The notes: a model not told the origin generated them from the sequence alone. Positions 1-9,119 are shown, counted from the first letter of the stretch. The stretch: 64,000 nt of DNA from Massilia sp. Mn16-1_5 (GCF_004798585.1 NZ_PPXQ01000006.1:231204-295203); one strand, 5' to 3'. A program made the numbers and translations.

Positions 1-37
1 ACGCGGCGGTTTATTATGTGAACAGGGAGAACACATC

Positions 38-331
38 ATGGCTTCGAGCAACCAAGGTAACAAACAGGGCGGTAACCAATCCAACAGCCAGAGCGCCGGC
101 GGCGGCACCCGCAACCGCGGCTTCGCCTCGATGGATCCGCAGCGCCAGCGCGAAATCGCCAGCCAGGGCGGCAAGGCTGCTCACCAGAAGGGTACCGCGC
201 ACGAATTCACGTCCGAAGAAGCACGCCGCGCCGGCAGCATGAGCCACGGCAACCGCCAGTCGGCCAGCGCCGGCTCGGGCAGCAGCTCGCGCAGCTCCTC
301 GAAGAGCGGCGGCCGCAGCTCGAAAGAGTAA
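38..331 (+). CDS. KGG-motif general stress protein
   Basis: A small (97 aa), very hydrophilic protein rich in Gly, Ser, Asn and Gln. Two KGG-type repeats are visible: GFASMDPQRQREIASQGGKA near residues 29-48, and a second, diverged one (HEFTSEEARRAGSMSHGN) near 55-73. The C-terminal 25 residues are almost only Ser, Gly and Arg with a final Lys-Glu. This is the KGG / stress-induced family (GsiB/Con-10 type) of small disordered hydrophilins induced by stress or stationary phase; that role is family knowledge. The gene stands alone and a strong hairpin terminator follows it. AGGGAGA about 9 nt upstream supports this ATG. Confidence 0.85.
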   Translation: MASSNQGNKQGGNQSNSQSAGGGTRNRGFASMDPQRQREIASQGGKAAHQKGTAHEFTSEEARRAGSMSHGNRQSASAGSGSSSRSSSKSGGRSSKE

Positions 332-393
332 CATTCCATCGCGCCGTGCCGGCCGCCAGCGGCCGCCAGCATGGAGCGGAGGACGAATCCATA

Positions 394-420
394 CGGGGAG
401 CGCAAAGCTCCCCGTTTTCT
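394..420 (+). terminator. Rho-independent terminator of the KGG gene
   Basis: A perfect 8-bp stem, CGGGGAGC / GCTCCCCG, with a GCAAA loop is followed by TTTTCTTTCC. It separates the KGG gene from the next gene. Confidence 0.85.
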
Positions 421-497
421 TTCCGGAGCTACACTAAAGCCGGACGGGATGGGGTAGAATCGCTGCGCCTTTTTCAACTATCCTGAGGAATCCCGTC

Positions 498-899
498 GTG
501 AAAGAAGCGGTCATTCGTGAAGTCAAGAGCATGTCCATGTCGTGCGATCGCGTGGGCAATTCGCTGCTTGCCAAGTTCTCCACGCAAGGCGCGAGCGATC
601 TCTGCCTGCACATTCCGGCGTCCATCGTCTTCTGGCTGCTCAAGCACATGCCGGTCAACCAGGATCCGCGCCTGCAGCCGCCACCGGCCGGACCCCAGAT
701 CACCCAGCAGGACTGGGACAATCCAGCCAACCCGCGCGCGCTGTCGCTGAACTGCCGCGAACTGCCGGGCAAGCTGCGCATGGCCTTCAATCTCGACCGC
801 GAACCGCATCTGGTCCTCGTGCTCGACCGCAGCAACGTCGAGCTGCTGCGCCAGATCATGGCCGCCTATAGCGCCGACCTGATCGACCTCGACGCCTGA
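498..899 (+). CDS. Hypothetical protein (133 aa)
   Basis: I do not recognise this protein. It is 133 aa, soluble, and has no signal peptide or membrane segment. The GTG start is preceded by GAGGAA at a workable distance. A central Pro/Gln-rich stretch (about residues 52-75, with PPPAGPQITQQDWDNP) links an N-terminal part containing two cysteines and an amphipathic segment to a C-terminal alpha/beta-looking part ending in acidic residues. Codon use and GC match the neighbours, so it is probably a real lineage gene of unknown function. It is monocistronic, between a terminator and the next promoter region. Confidence 0.7.
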   Translation: MKEAVIREVKSMSMSCDRVGNSLLAKFSTQGASDLCLHIPASIVFWLLKHMPVNQDPRLQPPPAGPQITQQDWDNPANPRALSLNCRELPGKLRMAFNLDREPHLVLVLDRSNVELLRQIMAAYSADLIDLDA

Positions 900-926
900 G
901 CAGCGAGGGCGAGGAGGGGGTGGCTA

Positions 927-964
927 CCGTTTGGCAACCACCCTGCCGTTTGGCAGCCACCCTG
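927..964 (+). repeat. Tandem 19-bp direct repeat upstream of the M14 gene
   Basis: Two adjacent copies of CCGTTTGGCAACCACCCTG (927-945 and 946-964) differ at one base (A to G), and a further CCGTGC begins a third. They lie about 80-115 bp upstream of the M14 start codon, where promoter-proximal sites would be expected. Confidence 0.75.
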
Positions 965-1041
965 CCGTGCAAACGAACGGCCGCGCAAGCAAATCCGGTA
1001 TCATCTTCCACAGTTCCGACCAGGCCAACAAAGGATCAGCC

Positions 1042-2163
1042 ATGCCTATCAAAATCAGCCAGCATTTCGATTCGGGCGCCATCGAGGTGGTGCAAGCGGA
1101 CAGCGCAAAACAGATCGACCTGAACCTGCGTAGCGACAACAACGCGGACATCCACCAGTGGTTCCACTTCCGCCTGCAAGGCGCGCGCGGCCAGGCCTGC
1201 ACGATCCGTTTCCTGAATGCCGGCCAGGCCACCTATCCGAAGGGCTTCGAGGATTACCAGGTGTGCGCGAGCTACGACACCGAGAACTGGTTCCGCGTGC
1301 CGACCAGCTTCGACGGCAAGGTGATGACGGTGAATCACACGCCGGAACTGGACAGCATCTATTACGCCTATTTCGAGCCTTACACCTGGGAGCGCCACCT
1401 GCGCCTGCTGGGCGAAGTGGCCGAGAACCCGATCGCGCGCGTGCATGACATCGGCACCACGGTCGATGGTCGCGACATGAACATGGTGGTGATCGGCAAT
1501 CCTGCCGCAGAAAAGAAGATCTGGGTCATCGCGCGCCAGCACCCGGGCGAAACCATGGCCGAATGGTATGTCGAAGGCATGATGGATGCGTTGCTCGACG
1601 ACGCCAATCCGATCGCGCGCAAGCTGCTGCAGCGCGCCGTGTTCTACATCGTGCCGAACATGAATCCGGACGGCTCGGTGCGCGGCAACCTGCGCACCAA
1701 CGCGGCCGGCGCCAACCTGAACCGCGAGTGGATGACGCCGACGCTGGAGCGCAGCCCGGAAGTTCTGTGCGTGAAGAACAAGATCCACGAGACCGGCGTC
1801 GACATGTTCTTCGACATCCATGGCGACGAAGCCCTGCCGTACAACTTCGTGGCCGGCAACGAGATGCTGGCCGATTTCACGCCCGAGCGCGAAGCGCGCC
1901 AGAAAGCCTTCGTGGCGCAGTACATGGCCGCCAGCCCGGACTTCCAGAACGTCTACGGCTATGCCGCCAGCAAGTACAACGAGGAACTCCTGACCCTGGC
2001 GTCGAAATACGTCGGCCACACTTTCAAGTGCCTGTCGCTGACGCTGGAAATGCCGTTCAAGGACAACGCCAACCTGCCCAACAGCTACACCGGCTGGAAC
2101 GGCGCGCGTAGTGCCGCCCTGGGTGCGGCGATCCTGCAGCCGATCCTGCAATCGCTGGACTGA
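1042..2163 (+). CDS. M14 family zinc carboxypeptidase (cytosolic carboxypeptidase type)
   Basis: A 373-aa cytoplasmic metallocarboxypeptidase with no signal peptide. It has an N-terminal beta-rich M14_N-like domain (about 1-120) and a C-terminal zinc peptidase domain. The zinc ligands are readable: HPGE at H167/E170 and the third His in FFDIHGDE (H260). The catalytic Glu is E336 in LTLEMPF. NMNPDG and NLNRE supply substrate-binding residues. This layout matches the bacterial relatives of Nna1/CCP carboxypeptidases; the physiological substrate is unknown. I chose the ATG at 1042 (AAAGGA upstream) because the longer frame from 931 would read through the tandem repeat. It is 17 bp from the CYTH gene, hence probably co-transcribed with it. 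Confidence 0.9.
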   Translation: MPIKISQHFDSGAIEVVQADSAKQIDLNLRSDNNADIHQWFHFRLQGARGQACTIRFLNAGQATYPKGFEDYQVCASYDTENWFRVPTSFDGKVMTVNHTPELDSIYYAYFEPYTWERHLRLLGEVAENPIARVHDIGTTVDGRDMNMVVIGNPAAEKKIWVIARQHPGETMAEWYVEGMMDALLDDANPIARKLLQRAVFYIVPNMNPDGSVRGNLRTNAAGANLNREWMTPTLERSPEVLCVKNKIHETGVDMFFDIHGDEALPYNFVAGNEMLADFTPEREARQKAFVAQYMAASPDFQNVYGYAASKYNEELLTLASKYVGHTFKCLSLTLEMPFKDNANLPNSYTGWNGARSAALGAAILQPILQSLD

Positions 2164-2180
2164 CCCTGTAGGCGTCGCGC

Positions 2181-2657
2181 ATGGGCCTTGAGATCGAACG
2201 GAAGTTCCTGGTAGCCGGCGACGGCTGGCGCGCACTGGGCGAAGCAGTCCTGCTGCGCCAGGGTTACCTGAGCAGCGACCCGGCGCGCGTGGTGCGCGTG
2301 CGCATCGAAGGCGAGCGGGCCTTCCTGACGATCAAGGGCAAGAGCCAGGGTGCCACCCGCGGCGAATGGGAATACCCGATTCCCGTGCCTGAGGCGGCCG
2401 AGCTGCTGGACGGCTTGTGCCAGGCGCCGCTGATCGAAAAGATCCGCCGCCGCATCGCGCTGAAAGGCCACACCTGGGAAGTCGACGAGTTCCTGGGCGC
2501 GAATGCCGGGCTGGTCGTGGCCGAGATCGAGCTGGGCAGCGAGGACGAAGCCTTCGACAAGCCGGACTGGATCGGCCAGGAGGTCACGCACGACGCCCGC
2601 TATTTCAATTCGAACCTGATCCGCCATCCGTATTCCTCCTGGAAGGACCCGGCATGA
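2181..2657 (+). CDS. CYTH domain phosphatase/cyclase-type protein
   Basis: 158 aa spanning essentially one CYTH (adenylate cyclase CyaB / thiamine triphosphatase) tunnel fold. The signature ExExK is at residues 4-8 (EIERK). Further basic and acidic tunnel residues follow (RQGYL, VVRVRIEG, LTIKG, EIEL). Bacterial single-domain members usually hydrolyse inorganic tripolyphosphate or a nucleoside triphosphate using divalent metal; which applies here cannot be read from sequence. The gene overlaps the next by ATGA, so translation is probably coupled. Confidence 0.88.
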   Translation: MGLEIERKFLVAGDGWRALGEAVLLRQGYLSSDPARVVRVRIEGERAFLTIKGKSQGATRGEWEYPIPVPEAAELLDGLCQAPLIEKIRRRIALKGHTWEVDEFLGANAGLVVAEIELGSEDEAFDKPDWIGQEVTHDARYFNSNLIRHPYSSWKDPA

Positions 2658-3817
2658 CCTTCATCACGCGGCGCACCGCGCTCGCGCTCGGCCTGGGCGC
2701 GCTGCTGGCCGGCACCGGCGTGCAGGCCGCCCAGCCGTCAAACTCCCCAGCTTCGATCTATTTCCCGCCTGCCGGCGAGTGGGCACGCAAGGCGCCCGCC
2801 GAGCTCGGCATGGACGCAGCACGCCTGGCCGCCGCCGTCCAGTACGCGCAAGGCCATGAAACCGAACGCGCCCTCGATTTCTCCGACCAGGAAGCGACCT
2901 TCGGCAGCCGCCTCGGCTCGCTGCCGACACGCCGCGCCCGCACCAACGGCCTCGTCATCTACAAGGGTTATGTCGTGGCCGAGTTCGGCGACACGGCCTT
3001 TGTCGACCCGACCTATTCGGTGGCGAAGAGCATGTTGTCGACGGTGGCCGGCGTGGCCGTGCGCGACGGCCGCATCGCCAGGCTCGACGAGCCAGTGGTA
3101 AAACGCGTCAGCGACGGCGGCTATGCCTCGGACCGCAATGCGCTCGTCACCTGGAAGCACCACCTGCAGCAGGAAAGCGAGTGGGAAGGCAGCCTGTGGG
3201 GCAAGAATGCGGATTTCGTCGGCAAGGAGCAGTTCGGTGCCGGCGAACGCAAGCCGCGCACGCTCGAGGCGCCGGGCAGCCATTACGAATACAACGACGT
3301 GCGCATCAACCGTTTTGCGCTCTCATTACTGCGTGTGTTCGGGAAACCGGTGCCCGAGGTGTTCCAGGAACAGGTGATGGACGTCATCGGCGCCTCGAAC
3401 ACCTGGAAGTGGGTGCCCTACACGAACAGCTATGTCGAGCTGAACGGCAAGCAGGTGGCGTCGGTCAGCGGCGGCACGCGCTGGGGCGGCGGCATGTGGA
3501 TCAATTCCTGGGACATGGCGCGCTTCGGCTACCTGTGGCTGCGCGGCGGCGCCTGGAACGGACGCCAGATACTTCCCCCAAGCTACGTCAGGGACGCATT
3601 GACGCCGAGCGCCCACGGTCCGGACTACGGCTACCTGTGGTGGCTCAACACCAGGGGCAAGAACCTGCCGGGCTTGCCGGCCACGGCCTTTGCCGCCCTG
3701 GGCGCGGGCAGCAACACGATCCTGGTCTCGCCGGAGCACGATCTGGTGATCGTCTGGCGCTGGCACGGCGGTAATGTGGCCGAGTTCGGCAAGCGGGTGA
3801 TCGCGGCGATCCGTTGA
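2654..3817 (+). CDS. Exported serine hydrolase, beta-lactamase (class C/EstB) family
   Basis: 387 aa with an N-terminal signal (TRRTALALGLGALLAGTGVQA; the twin Arg could make it a Tat substrate). The SxxK catalytic pair is S122/K125 in YSVAKSM, and the second motif appears as Y213-N214-D215, with Asp where class C enzymes have the Asn of YxN. The C-terminal part carries HGPDYGYLWWLN, typical of serine hydrolases related to 6-aminohexanoate-dimer hydrolase and penicillin-binding esterases. True beta-lactamase activity is not implied. The start is set at the ATGA overlap with the CYTH gene; the open frame extends further upstream only as an antisense-like shadow. Confidence 0.88.
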   Translation: MTFITRRTALALGLGALLAGTGVQAAQPSNSPASIYFPPAGEWARKAPAELGMDAARLAAAVQYAQGHETERALDFSDQEATFGSRLGSLPTRRARTNGLVIYKGYVVAEFGDTAFVDPTYSVAKSMLSTVAGVAVRDGRIARLDEPVVKRVSDGGYASDRNALVTWKHHLQQESEWEGSLWGKNADFVGKEQFGAGERKPRTLEAPGSHYEYNDVRINRFALSLLRVFGKPVPEVFQEQVMDVIGASNTWKWVPYTNSYVELNGKQVASVSGGTRWGGGMWINSWDMARFGYLWLRGGAWNGRQILPPSYVRDALTPSAHGPDYGYLWWLNTRGKNLPGLPATAFAALGAGSNTILVSPEHDLVIVWRWHGGNVAEFGKRVIAAIR

Positions 3818-3847
3818 CGGCTTACGTTAAATGGGCTCAAGCGTCGT

Positions 3848-3911
3848 ACCGCGTGGGCTCGGGAGCCCGGTGAACCCGTGGGCCAGGCCATTGGCCTGGC
3901 CCACCCCTACA
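3848..3911 (-). repeat. Composite hairpin repeat (REP-like), copy 1
   Basis: On the minus strand it reads GTAGGGGTGGGCC, a perfect 10-bp hairpin GGGCCAGGCC/GGCCTGGCCC, a GGGTTCACC spacer, then a second hairpin ending in GCCCACGCGGTAC. The same two-hairpin architecture recurs on the plus strand at 49589-49655. It lies between convergent genes. Confidence 0.75.
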
Positions 3912-3930
3912 TTAAGAAAAAATCTGCATA

Positions 3931-3959
3931 AAAACTGGCGCTGATTCAGCGCCATTTTT
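3931..3959. terminator. Bidirectional terminator between convergent genes
   Basis: TGGCGCTG / CAGCGCCA hairpin with ATTTTTC on its right and, on the opposite strand, GTTTTTATG. It can end both the serine hydrolase transcript (plus) and the DUF2863 transcript (minus). Confidence 0.8.
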
Positions 3960-3980
3960 CATGAATCTACCGCAGACCGC

Positions 3981-5285
3981 TCAGTGGAAATGCTCGGTCC
4001 CCGCAGGCGTATCTTCCGGCATCTCCGCATGCACCAGTTCTCCGGTCGGATCGGCGAACAGGGGCGCGCCGCAGTCGTCGCAGTACTCGGCGACATACAG
4101 CTCGTTGATGCGCTTGATGTGGGTAATGCCCGCTTCGTTCAGGTGCGCGATGATCTCGTTGATCGGGGTCAGCGGCGCCGGCAACAGGCCGCCCGCGCCC
4201 GGGCCTTCCATCGGCGTGCCTTCCTCGTCTTCCTGGCCATACAGCGGCCAGACGATGCCGTACACGACTTCGGCGCTCTGGCGCAGGGTGAAGCCGACGC
4301 GGTATTCGTCGATCTGGCCGTCGGCCGCTTCCTCGCCGAAGCCGGCGATCACGGCGCGCAGGTCCGACGCTTCCAGGTCCAGGGTATTGGTCAGGTAGTG
4401 CACGGCGGCGCGGATCGAGATCGGGCGGATCGCCTTGTCGGCTTCGCGGCAGGCCACGTAATACGCTTCCGGCAGCAGCAGCTCGACGCCGCAGCCCGGC
4501 AGCATGCGCGCGACGTTGGCGGTCGCCTGTTCGTGCCAGGCCGCCAGGGCGTTCGCGCGTTCCTTGTCGAAGTCGAGCTGGTGCTGGGTTTCCTGCCAGC
4601 GGAACAGCGGCGCATTCGCCGGGGCGACCAGCGCCACCAGCAGGTAGCGGGTGTCGGCCAGGAAGGGCGCAGTTTCCGGCGCGCGCGCGGCCGGCTTGAC
4701 GCCCGCGTCCTTGTGCGCGGCCTGGGCCAGCTTGTGCGTCAGCGCATAGGTTTCGGCATGGGTGCGCGGCAGCTGGTCGATCGCATACAGGGTCGGCGCC
4801 ATCGCCATCTGCACGCCTTCGGCCAGCAGGTGGGCCGAGAAATGGGCCGACAGGGTGGTCAGCAATTCCGCCGGGATCGTGCCCGAGCCAATGGAGAAGC
4901 GCGTCCAGGCCAGGATGGGCGCCGCCACCAGCAGCGCCTGCCATGCCACGTCCTTGCCGTCCTGCTGCTCGACCATCGTCGACGATTCGCTGACGGCCTC
5001 GACGCCGTCCATCAGCACGTCGTAAGCGGCGAGGTCGTCCTTGAACAGGGCGTTGAGCGCGGCGTCGATGCTTTCCTGGTGGTTGGTCCTGAGCAGTTTC
5101 TGCAGCTGCACATCCAGTTGGCGTTCCCAGGTGCGTTCTTCCACGCGGCTGGCGGACTGCACGATGGCCTGGGCAATGCTGGAGAGACGCTGGCTTTCTG
5201 CGGAAAGTTTGTTGGATGAATCTTTGGAGGGACGACGCATAGCGCTGAAAGAGTCTCTTGTAAAAGGTGAGGTTCGAGGGGTCAT
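3981..5285 (-). CDS. DUF2863 family protein
   Basis: A 434-aa acidic soluble protein resembling the DUF2863 family of Burkholderiales, for which I know no established function. Long helical N-terminal and middle segments are visible, and near the C-terminus YCDDCGAPLFADP, a possible single metal-binding or disulfide CxxC. No signal peptide or membrane span is evident. The start at 5285 has AAGGG about 7 nt upstream; an internal ATG at 5240 (MRRPSKDSS) is an alternative. The gene is monocistronic, and the terminator at 3931-3959 lies beyond its stop. Confidence 0.7.
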   Translation of the reverse strand: MTPRTSPFTRDSFSAMRRPSKDSSNKLSAESQRLSSIAQAIVQSASRVEERTWERQLDVQLQKLLRTNHQESIDAALNALFKDDLAAYDVLMDGVEAVSESSTMVEQQDGKDVAWQALLVAAPILAWTRFSIGSGTIPAELLTTLSAHFSAHLLAEGVQMAMAPTLYAIDQLPRTHAETYALTHKLAQAAHKDAGVKPAARAPETAPFLADTRYLLVALVAPANAPLFRWQETQHQLDFDKERANALAAWHEQATANVARMLPGCGVELLLPEAYYVACREADKAIRPISIRAAVHYLTNTLDLEASDLRAVIAGFGEEAADGQIDEYRVGFTLRQSAEVVYGIVWPLYGQEDEEGTPMEGPGAGGLLPAPLTPINEIIAHLNEAGITHIKRINELYVAEYCDDCGAPLFADPTGELVHAEMPEDTPAGTEHFH

Positions 5286-5457
5286 GATAAACCCTTATCC
5301 CCGGTATTGTAGTTGATTCGGTCACATGCCATGAACACAACGGGGAGGGCGGGGCTCGGCGGCAGATGTTGTACGAAGTGCACATCCGCCTTGCCGCAGC
5401 ACAGCGCGCTCCCGGTCCAGCCCATCAATACTTGCCAAATGCACCAATAGAAATCAT

Positions 5458-5476
5458 AATGCGAATCGTTCTCATT
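5458..5476. promoter_or_regulatory. Fur box upstream of the siderophore receptor
   Basis: AATGCGAATCGTTCTCATT matches the usual beta/gammaproteobacterial Fur consensus AATGAGAATCATTCTCATT at 17 of 19 positions. It lies about 50 bp upstream of the receptor start, so ferrous Fur would be expected to repress the receptor and the downstream dioxygenase. Confidence 0.85.
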
Positions 5477-5528
5477 TCTTCTCCCGTTCGCAGGCGATGC
5501 CGGCAGCCGGGCAGGCAACAACCCGACG

Positions 5529-7856
5529 ATGACCATGACCAAGACGAGTCCAGCAGCAACGAGCGCTTCCCCCTTCATCCGCAGCCGCAAGCATGCGGCG
5601 CCAGGCCTGACCGGTTCTGCACTCGCCGTGCTGGCCACGCTGGCCGCGCCCCTGGCGCAGGCCGACGGCGGCAACAAGGACGTCGACCCGACGATCCCGA
5701 AGGTCGAAGTCACCGGCGCCGCGCGCCGCGACGTCCAGGCGCCGGTCGCCTCGAGCTCGGACAAGTTCACGGCGCCCCTGCTGGACACCCCGAAATCGGT
5801 CAGCGTCATCCCCCAGGAAATCATCTCGCAAACGGCGGCGGTGTCGCTGACCGACGCACTGCGCAGCGTGCCGGGCATCACCGTCGGCGCGGGCGAGGGC
5901 GGCAATCCGGTCGGCGACAACGTCTTTATCCGCGGCTACAACGCCCAGACCGACACCTATGTCGACGGCATACGCGATTCCGGCTCGCAGTCGCGCGAGA
6001 TCTTCAACCTGGAACAGGTTGAAGTCGTGAAGGGGCCGAACTCGGCCTACGGCGGACGCTCCTCGGCCGGCGGCGGCATCAATCTGGTGAGCAAGTCGGC
6101 CCAGCAGGATAATTTCAATAACGCCTCGGTCGGCATCGGCACGGATAAATACCGCCGCGTCACCGGCGACCTCAACCGCACGCTGGGCAACAATGCCGCT
6201 TTCCGCCTGAACGTGATGGCGCACGAAGCGGACGTGGCCGGCCGTGACGTCGTCGGCGGCGACCGCTGGGGCATCGCGCCGACGGTCACCTTCGGCCTGA
6301 ATGGTCCGACGAAAGCCATCCTCAGCTACTACCACATGCAATCGAGCGAGATTCCGGACACCGGCATCCCGTTCAACAACCCGTTCACGACCGGCGCCAA
6401 CGTCGCGAAGAACGGCGACGGCACCCCGATCGACGTGCCGCGCGAGACCTTCTACGGCCTGGCCAACCGCGACTTCCGCGACACCAAAACCGACATCGGC
6501 ACCATCGACCTGCGCCACGAATTCGGCGGCGGCCTGGTGCTGCGCAACGTCACCCGCTACGGCAAGTCGAAGAACGACTTCGTCTGGACCCAGCCCGACG
6601 ATTCGAAGGGCAACGTGGTCTTGTACGGCACCGTCTGGCGCCGTGCCAACACCCGCGTGACCGACACGGAAACGATGGCCAACACCACCGCGCTGACCGG
6701 CAAGCTGAGCACCGGCGCGATCAAGCACAGCTTCAATGCCGGCGTCGAATTCAGCCGCGAGACGACCGAACGCGCTGCCTACCTGTTCACCCCAGGCACC
6801 AACAATCTGTTGACCGGCAACACGACCTGCGCCACCTCGGGCGCGGCCACCGGCTACAACTGCGCACCGCTGGTCAATCCGAATCCCTACGATCCTTGGG
6901 TCTATACCCGCAGCGTTTCGCCGGCATTGACCAAGGTGAAGACCAACACCCGCGCCGTGTATGCCTTCGACACCATCGAATTCAATCCGCAGTGGATGCT
7001 GAACATCGGCGCGCGCTGGGACGAGTTCAAGACCGCGCTTGATACCGCCGCCGGCCCGACGAGCGCCGCCACCCGTGCGCGCGTCGACACCAGCTTCGAT
7101 ACCTACCAGGCCGGCCTGGTGTACAAGCCAAGCGCCAACGGCAGCATCTACGTCTCGTATGCGACCTCGGCCACGCCGCCAGGCAACGACGGCGGCGACG
7201 GTCTGGACGGCCTGACGGTCGCAGTGCAGAACCTGCAGCCGCAGGAAAGCAAGAACTGGGAACTCGGCACCAAGTGGGAAGTGCTGAACAGCCGCCTGTC
7301 GCTGAACGCCGCCGTGTTCCAGAGCAAGATGAACAATGCCCGCGTCACCTCGCCGGACGGGACCAGCCAGAACGTCGGCCGCAAGGAACTGAAGGGCCTG
7401 GAGCTGGGCTTCTCGGGCAAGCTGACCAATGCCTGGCAAGTGTTCGGCGGCTACACCTGGCTTGACGGCATTGTCGCCGACAACGGCTACCTGAACGTCG
7501 GCACCACGGCCGCGCCGCGCTACGAGCCGTCTCCGTACAACGGCAATATCTTCCCGACCACGCCGAAGCACAGCGCCTCGCTCTGGACCTCGTATGCCTT
7601 CAACAAGGACTTCAGCGCCGGCATCGGCATGAACTACGTGGACAAGGTCTACGCCAACATCAACAACACGAAGTACGCGCCGAGCTACACCCGCTTCGAT
7701 GCGATGGCCAGCTACAACCTGAACAAGAACATCGCGCTCCAGCTGAACATCCAGAACCTGGGCGACAAGCTCTACTTCGACCGCGTGTCCTCGCCGCACT
7801 ATGCGGGCGTGGGTGCCGGCCGCTCGGCGAGCCTGACGGCGAACCTGAAGTTCTAA
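5529..7856 (+). CDS. fiu: TonB-dependent catecholate siderophore receptor (Fiu-like)
   Basis: A 775-aa outer-membrane receptor. An N-terminal signal (hydrophobic GSALAVLATLAAPLAQA) precedes PKVEVTG, a TonB-box-like start of the mature protein. The plug domain (about 70-185) has DTPKSVSVIPQEII, LRSVPGI, FIRGYN and NLEQVEVVKGPNSAYGG. The rest is the 22-strand barrel, ending in the canonical terminal Phe (SLTANLKF). Pairing with a PiuC/YbiX dioxygenase gene matches the fiu-ybiX and piuA-piuC arrangements, which points to catechol-type ferric siderophores; the exact ligand is inferred. Two nearby ATGs (5529, 5535) are both possible starts. A Fur box precedes it. Confidence 0.9.
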   Translation: MTMTKTSPAATSASPFIRSRKHAAPGLTGSALAVLATLAAPLAQADGGNKDVDPTIPKVEVTGAARRDVQAPVASSSDKFTAPLLDTPKSVSVIPQEIISQTAAVSLTDALRSVPGITVGAGEGGNPVGDNVFIRGYNAQTDTYVDGIRDSGSQSREIFNLEQVEVVKGPNSAYGGRSSAGGGINLVSKSAQQDNFNNASVGIGTDKYRRVTGDLNRTLGNNAAFRLNVMAHEADVAGRDVVGGDRWGIAPTVTFGLNGPTKAILSYYHMQSSEIPDTGIPFNNPFTTGANVAKNGDGTPIDVPRETFYGLANRDFRDTKTDIGTIDLRHEFGGGLVLRNVTRYGKSKNDFVWTQPDDSKGNVVLYGTVWRRANTRVTDTETMANTTALTGKLSTGAIKHSFNAGVEFSRETTERAAYLFTPGTNNLLTGNTTCATSGAATGYNCAPLVNPNPYDPWVYTRSVSPALTKVKTNTRAVYAFDTIEFNPQWMLNIGARWDEFKTALDTAAGPTSAATRARVDTSFDTYQAGLVYKPSANGSIYVSYATSATPPGNDGGDGLDGLTVAVQNLQPQESKNWELGTKWEVLNSRLSLNAAVFQSKMNNARVTSPDGTSQNVGRKELKGLELGFSGKLTNAWQVFGGYTWLDGIVADNGYLNVGTTAAPRYEPSPYNGNIFPTTPKHSASLWTSYAFNKDFSAGIGMNYVDKVYANINNTKYAPSYTRFDAMASYNLNKNIALQLNIQNLGDKLYFDRVSSPHYAGVGAGRSASLTANLKF

Positions 7857-7873
7857 AAGACAGAACATGTTTT

Positions 7874-7910
7874 GCGCGGCCCTCCTTGCTTGAAGCGGGG
7901 AGGGTCGCGC
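7874..7910 (+). terminator. Hairpin between receptor and piuC (partial terminator)
   Basis: GCGCGGCCCTCC pairs with GGAGGGTCGCGC (12 bp, one G-U), followed by TATTTTC. It is a moderate terminator that could reduce read-through from the receptor into piuC. Confidence 0.6.
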
Positions 7911-7935
7911 TATTTTCGGAAAAGGAAATCAGCCC

Positions 7936-8616
7936 ATGATGCTCCATATCCCAGGTGTACTCAGCCAGGAACAGGTCGCGCAGATGCGTAAGCGCCTGCA
8001 GGAAACCGACTGGATCGACGGCCGCGCCAGCGTCGGCCCGCAGGGCGCGCAGGTGAAACGCAACCGCCAGCTGGCAGAAGGCTCACCGCTCGCCGTCGAG
8101 CTCGGCCAGACGGTCAGCGCCGCGCTGATGGCTAATGCGCTGTTCTTCTCGTCGGTCCTGCCGCTGCGCATCCTGGCGCCTTACTTCAACAGCTACGGCG
8201 GCGGCGAGCACTACGGCCTGCACGTCGACGGCGCCATCCGCGCCCAGCGTCCCGGCCTGCCGGCGATCCGGGCCGACGTCTCGACCACCGTGTTCCTCAG
8301 TGAGCCGGACGAGTACGAGGGCGGGGAACTGGTCGTGGTCGACGCCTACGGCACCCATGAGGTCAAACTGCCAGCGGGCGACGCCATCGTCTATCCTGCG
8401 GGCAGCGTGCACCAGGTCTTGCCGGTCACGCAGGGCGAGCGCATCGCCTCCTTCCTCTGGACCCAGAGCATGGTGCGCGAGGACAGCAAGCGCGCGCTGC
8501 TGTTCGAGCTGGACACCAACATCCAGAAGCTGCGCGCCGCGCACGGCGAATCGGATGCCACGGTCGGGCTGACCGGGCATTATCACAACCTGCTCAGGAT
8601 GTGGGCGGAGGTTTAA
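7936..8616 (+). CDS. piuC: Fe(II)/2-oxoglutarate-dependent dioxygenase, PiuC/YbiX family
   Basis: 226 aa, the normal family length, with a prolyl-4-hydroxylase-like double-stranded beta helix. The iron triad is H96-x-D98 (GLHVDG) and H159 (GSVHQVLP), and R169 (GERIA) would bind 2-oxoglutarate. AAAGGAA sits correctly before the ATG pair at 7936/7939. The family is regularly encoded next to Fiu/PiuA receptors and is iron-repressed, but its substrate is not settled; a role in processing the imported siderophore is inference. Its stop overlaps the convergent gene's stop by 4 bp. Confidence 0.9.
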   Translation: MMLHIPGVLSQEQVAQMRKRLQETDWIDGRASVGPQGAQVKRNRQLAEGSPLAVELGQTVSAALMANALFFSSVLPLRILAPYFNSYGGGEHYGLHVDGAIRAQRPGLPAIRADVSTTVFLSEPDEYEGGELVVVDAYGTHEVKLPAGDAIVYPAGSVHQVLPVTQGERIASFLWTQSMVREDSKRALLFELDTNIQKLRAAHGESDATVGLTGHYHNLLRMWAEV

Positions 8617-9119
8617 CGCCGCTGCATCATCGCCCGCGCGTAGATGAAGCGCACGCCGTAATAGATCGCCGCGCCGGCTGCTGCGAAGACGGCTGCCGCC
8701 ATCATCGGCAGCACTGCCCCGAAGGTCCAGGTCATGCCGATCACGAAGCCGAGCACGCAGGCGGCGCGGTGGATCGGATAGAACAGCGCGAGCAGGGCCA
8801 GTGCCTGTACCAAGGTATCGAGCGCGCCGTTCTGGCCCGCCGTGAACAGCAGCGACAGCACGGCGCCGAACACCACGGCACCCGTGAAGGCGGCGAAATC
8901 GCCATGCGCCGCATGCGGCCTGGCGGCGCGCCGGCGTTCGATGCGTCCCAGCAGGAACCAGGCCAGCAGCGGCAGGGTCAACAGGCCCCACCAGTTCGAC
9001 AGCGCGGGCAGGCTGGGGTCGGCCAGCAGGTGATGCGCCGGCACGCCGCCGTGCAGGTGCTGCCAGCCAAGCAGCGCGGCCATGATGAGTGTGATCGCAA
9101 GGCAAGCTTTGGTACGCAT
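8613..9119 (-). CDS. Small integral membrane protein, unknown
   Basis: From the chosen ATG at 9119 (GGGGG upstream) this is a 168-aa protein. It starts with a signal-anchor ([15 protein letters not shown]), then has about three more hydrophobic helices ([31 protein letters not shown]; the last ~50 residues) and a basic C-terminus. Histidines cluster near residues 20-30 ([10 protein letters not shown]). I do not recognise a family. It converges on piuC with a 4-bp stop overlap, so any functional link to iron is only positional. Confidence 0.6.
   Translation of the reverse strand: MRTKACLAITLIMAALLGWQHLHGGVPAHHLLADPSLPALSNWWGLLTLPLLAWFLLGRIERRRAARPHAAHGDFAAFTGAVVFGAVLSLLFTAGQNGALDTLVQALALLALFYPIHRAACVLGFVIGMTWTFGAVLPMMAAAVFAAAGAAIYYGVRFIYARAMMQRR

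Noticed and set aside
5472..7868. 798-codon minus-strand frame opposite the Fiu-like receptor
   Set aside because: Shadow of the receptor gene; low-complexity Val/Arg/Gly/Ala composition, no domain, no ribosome site.
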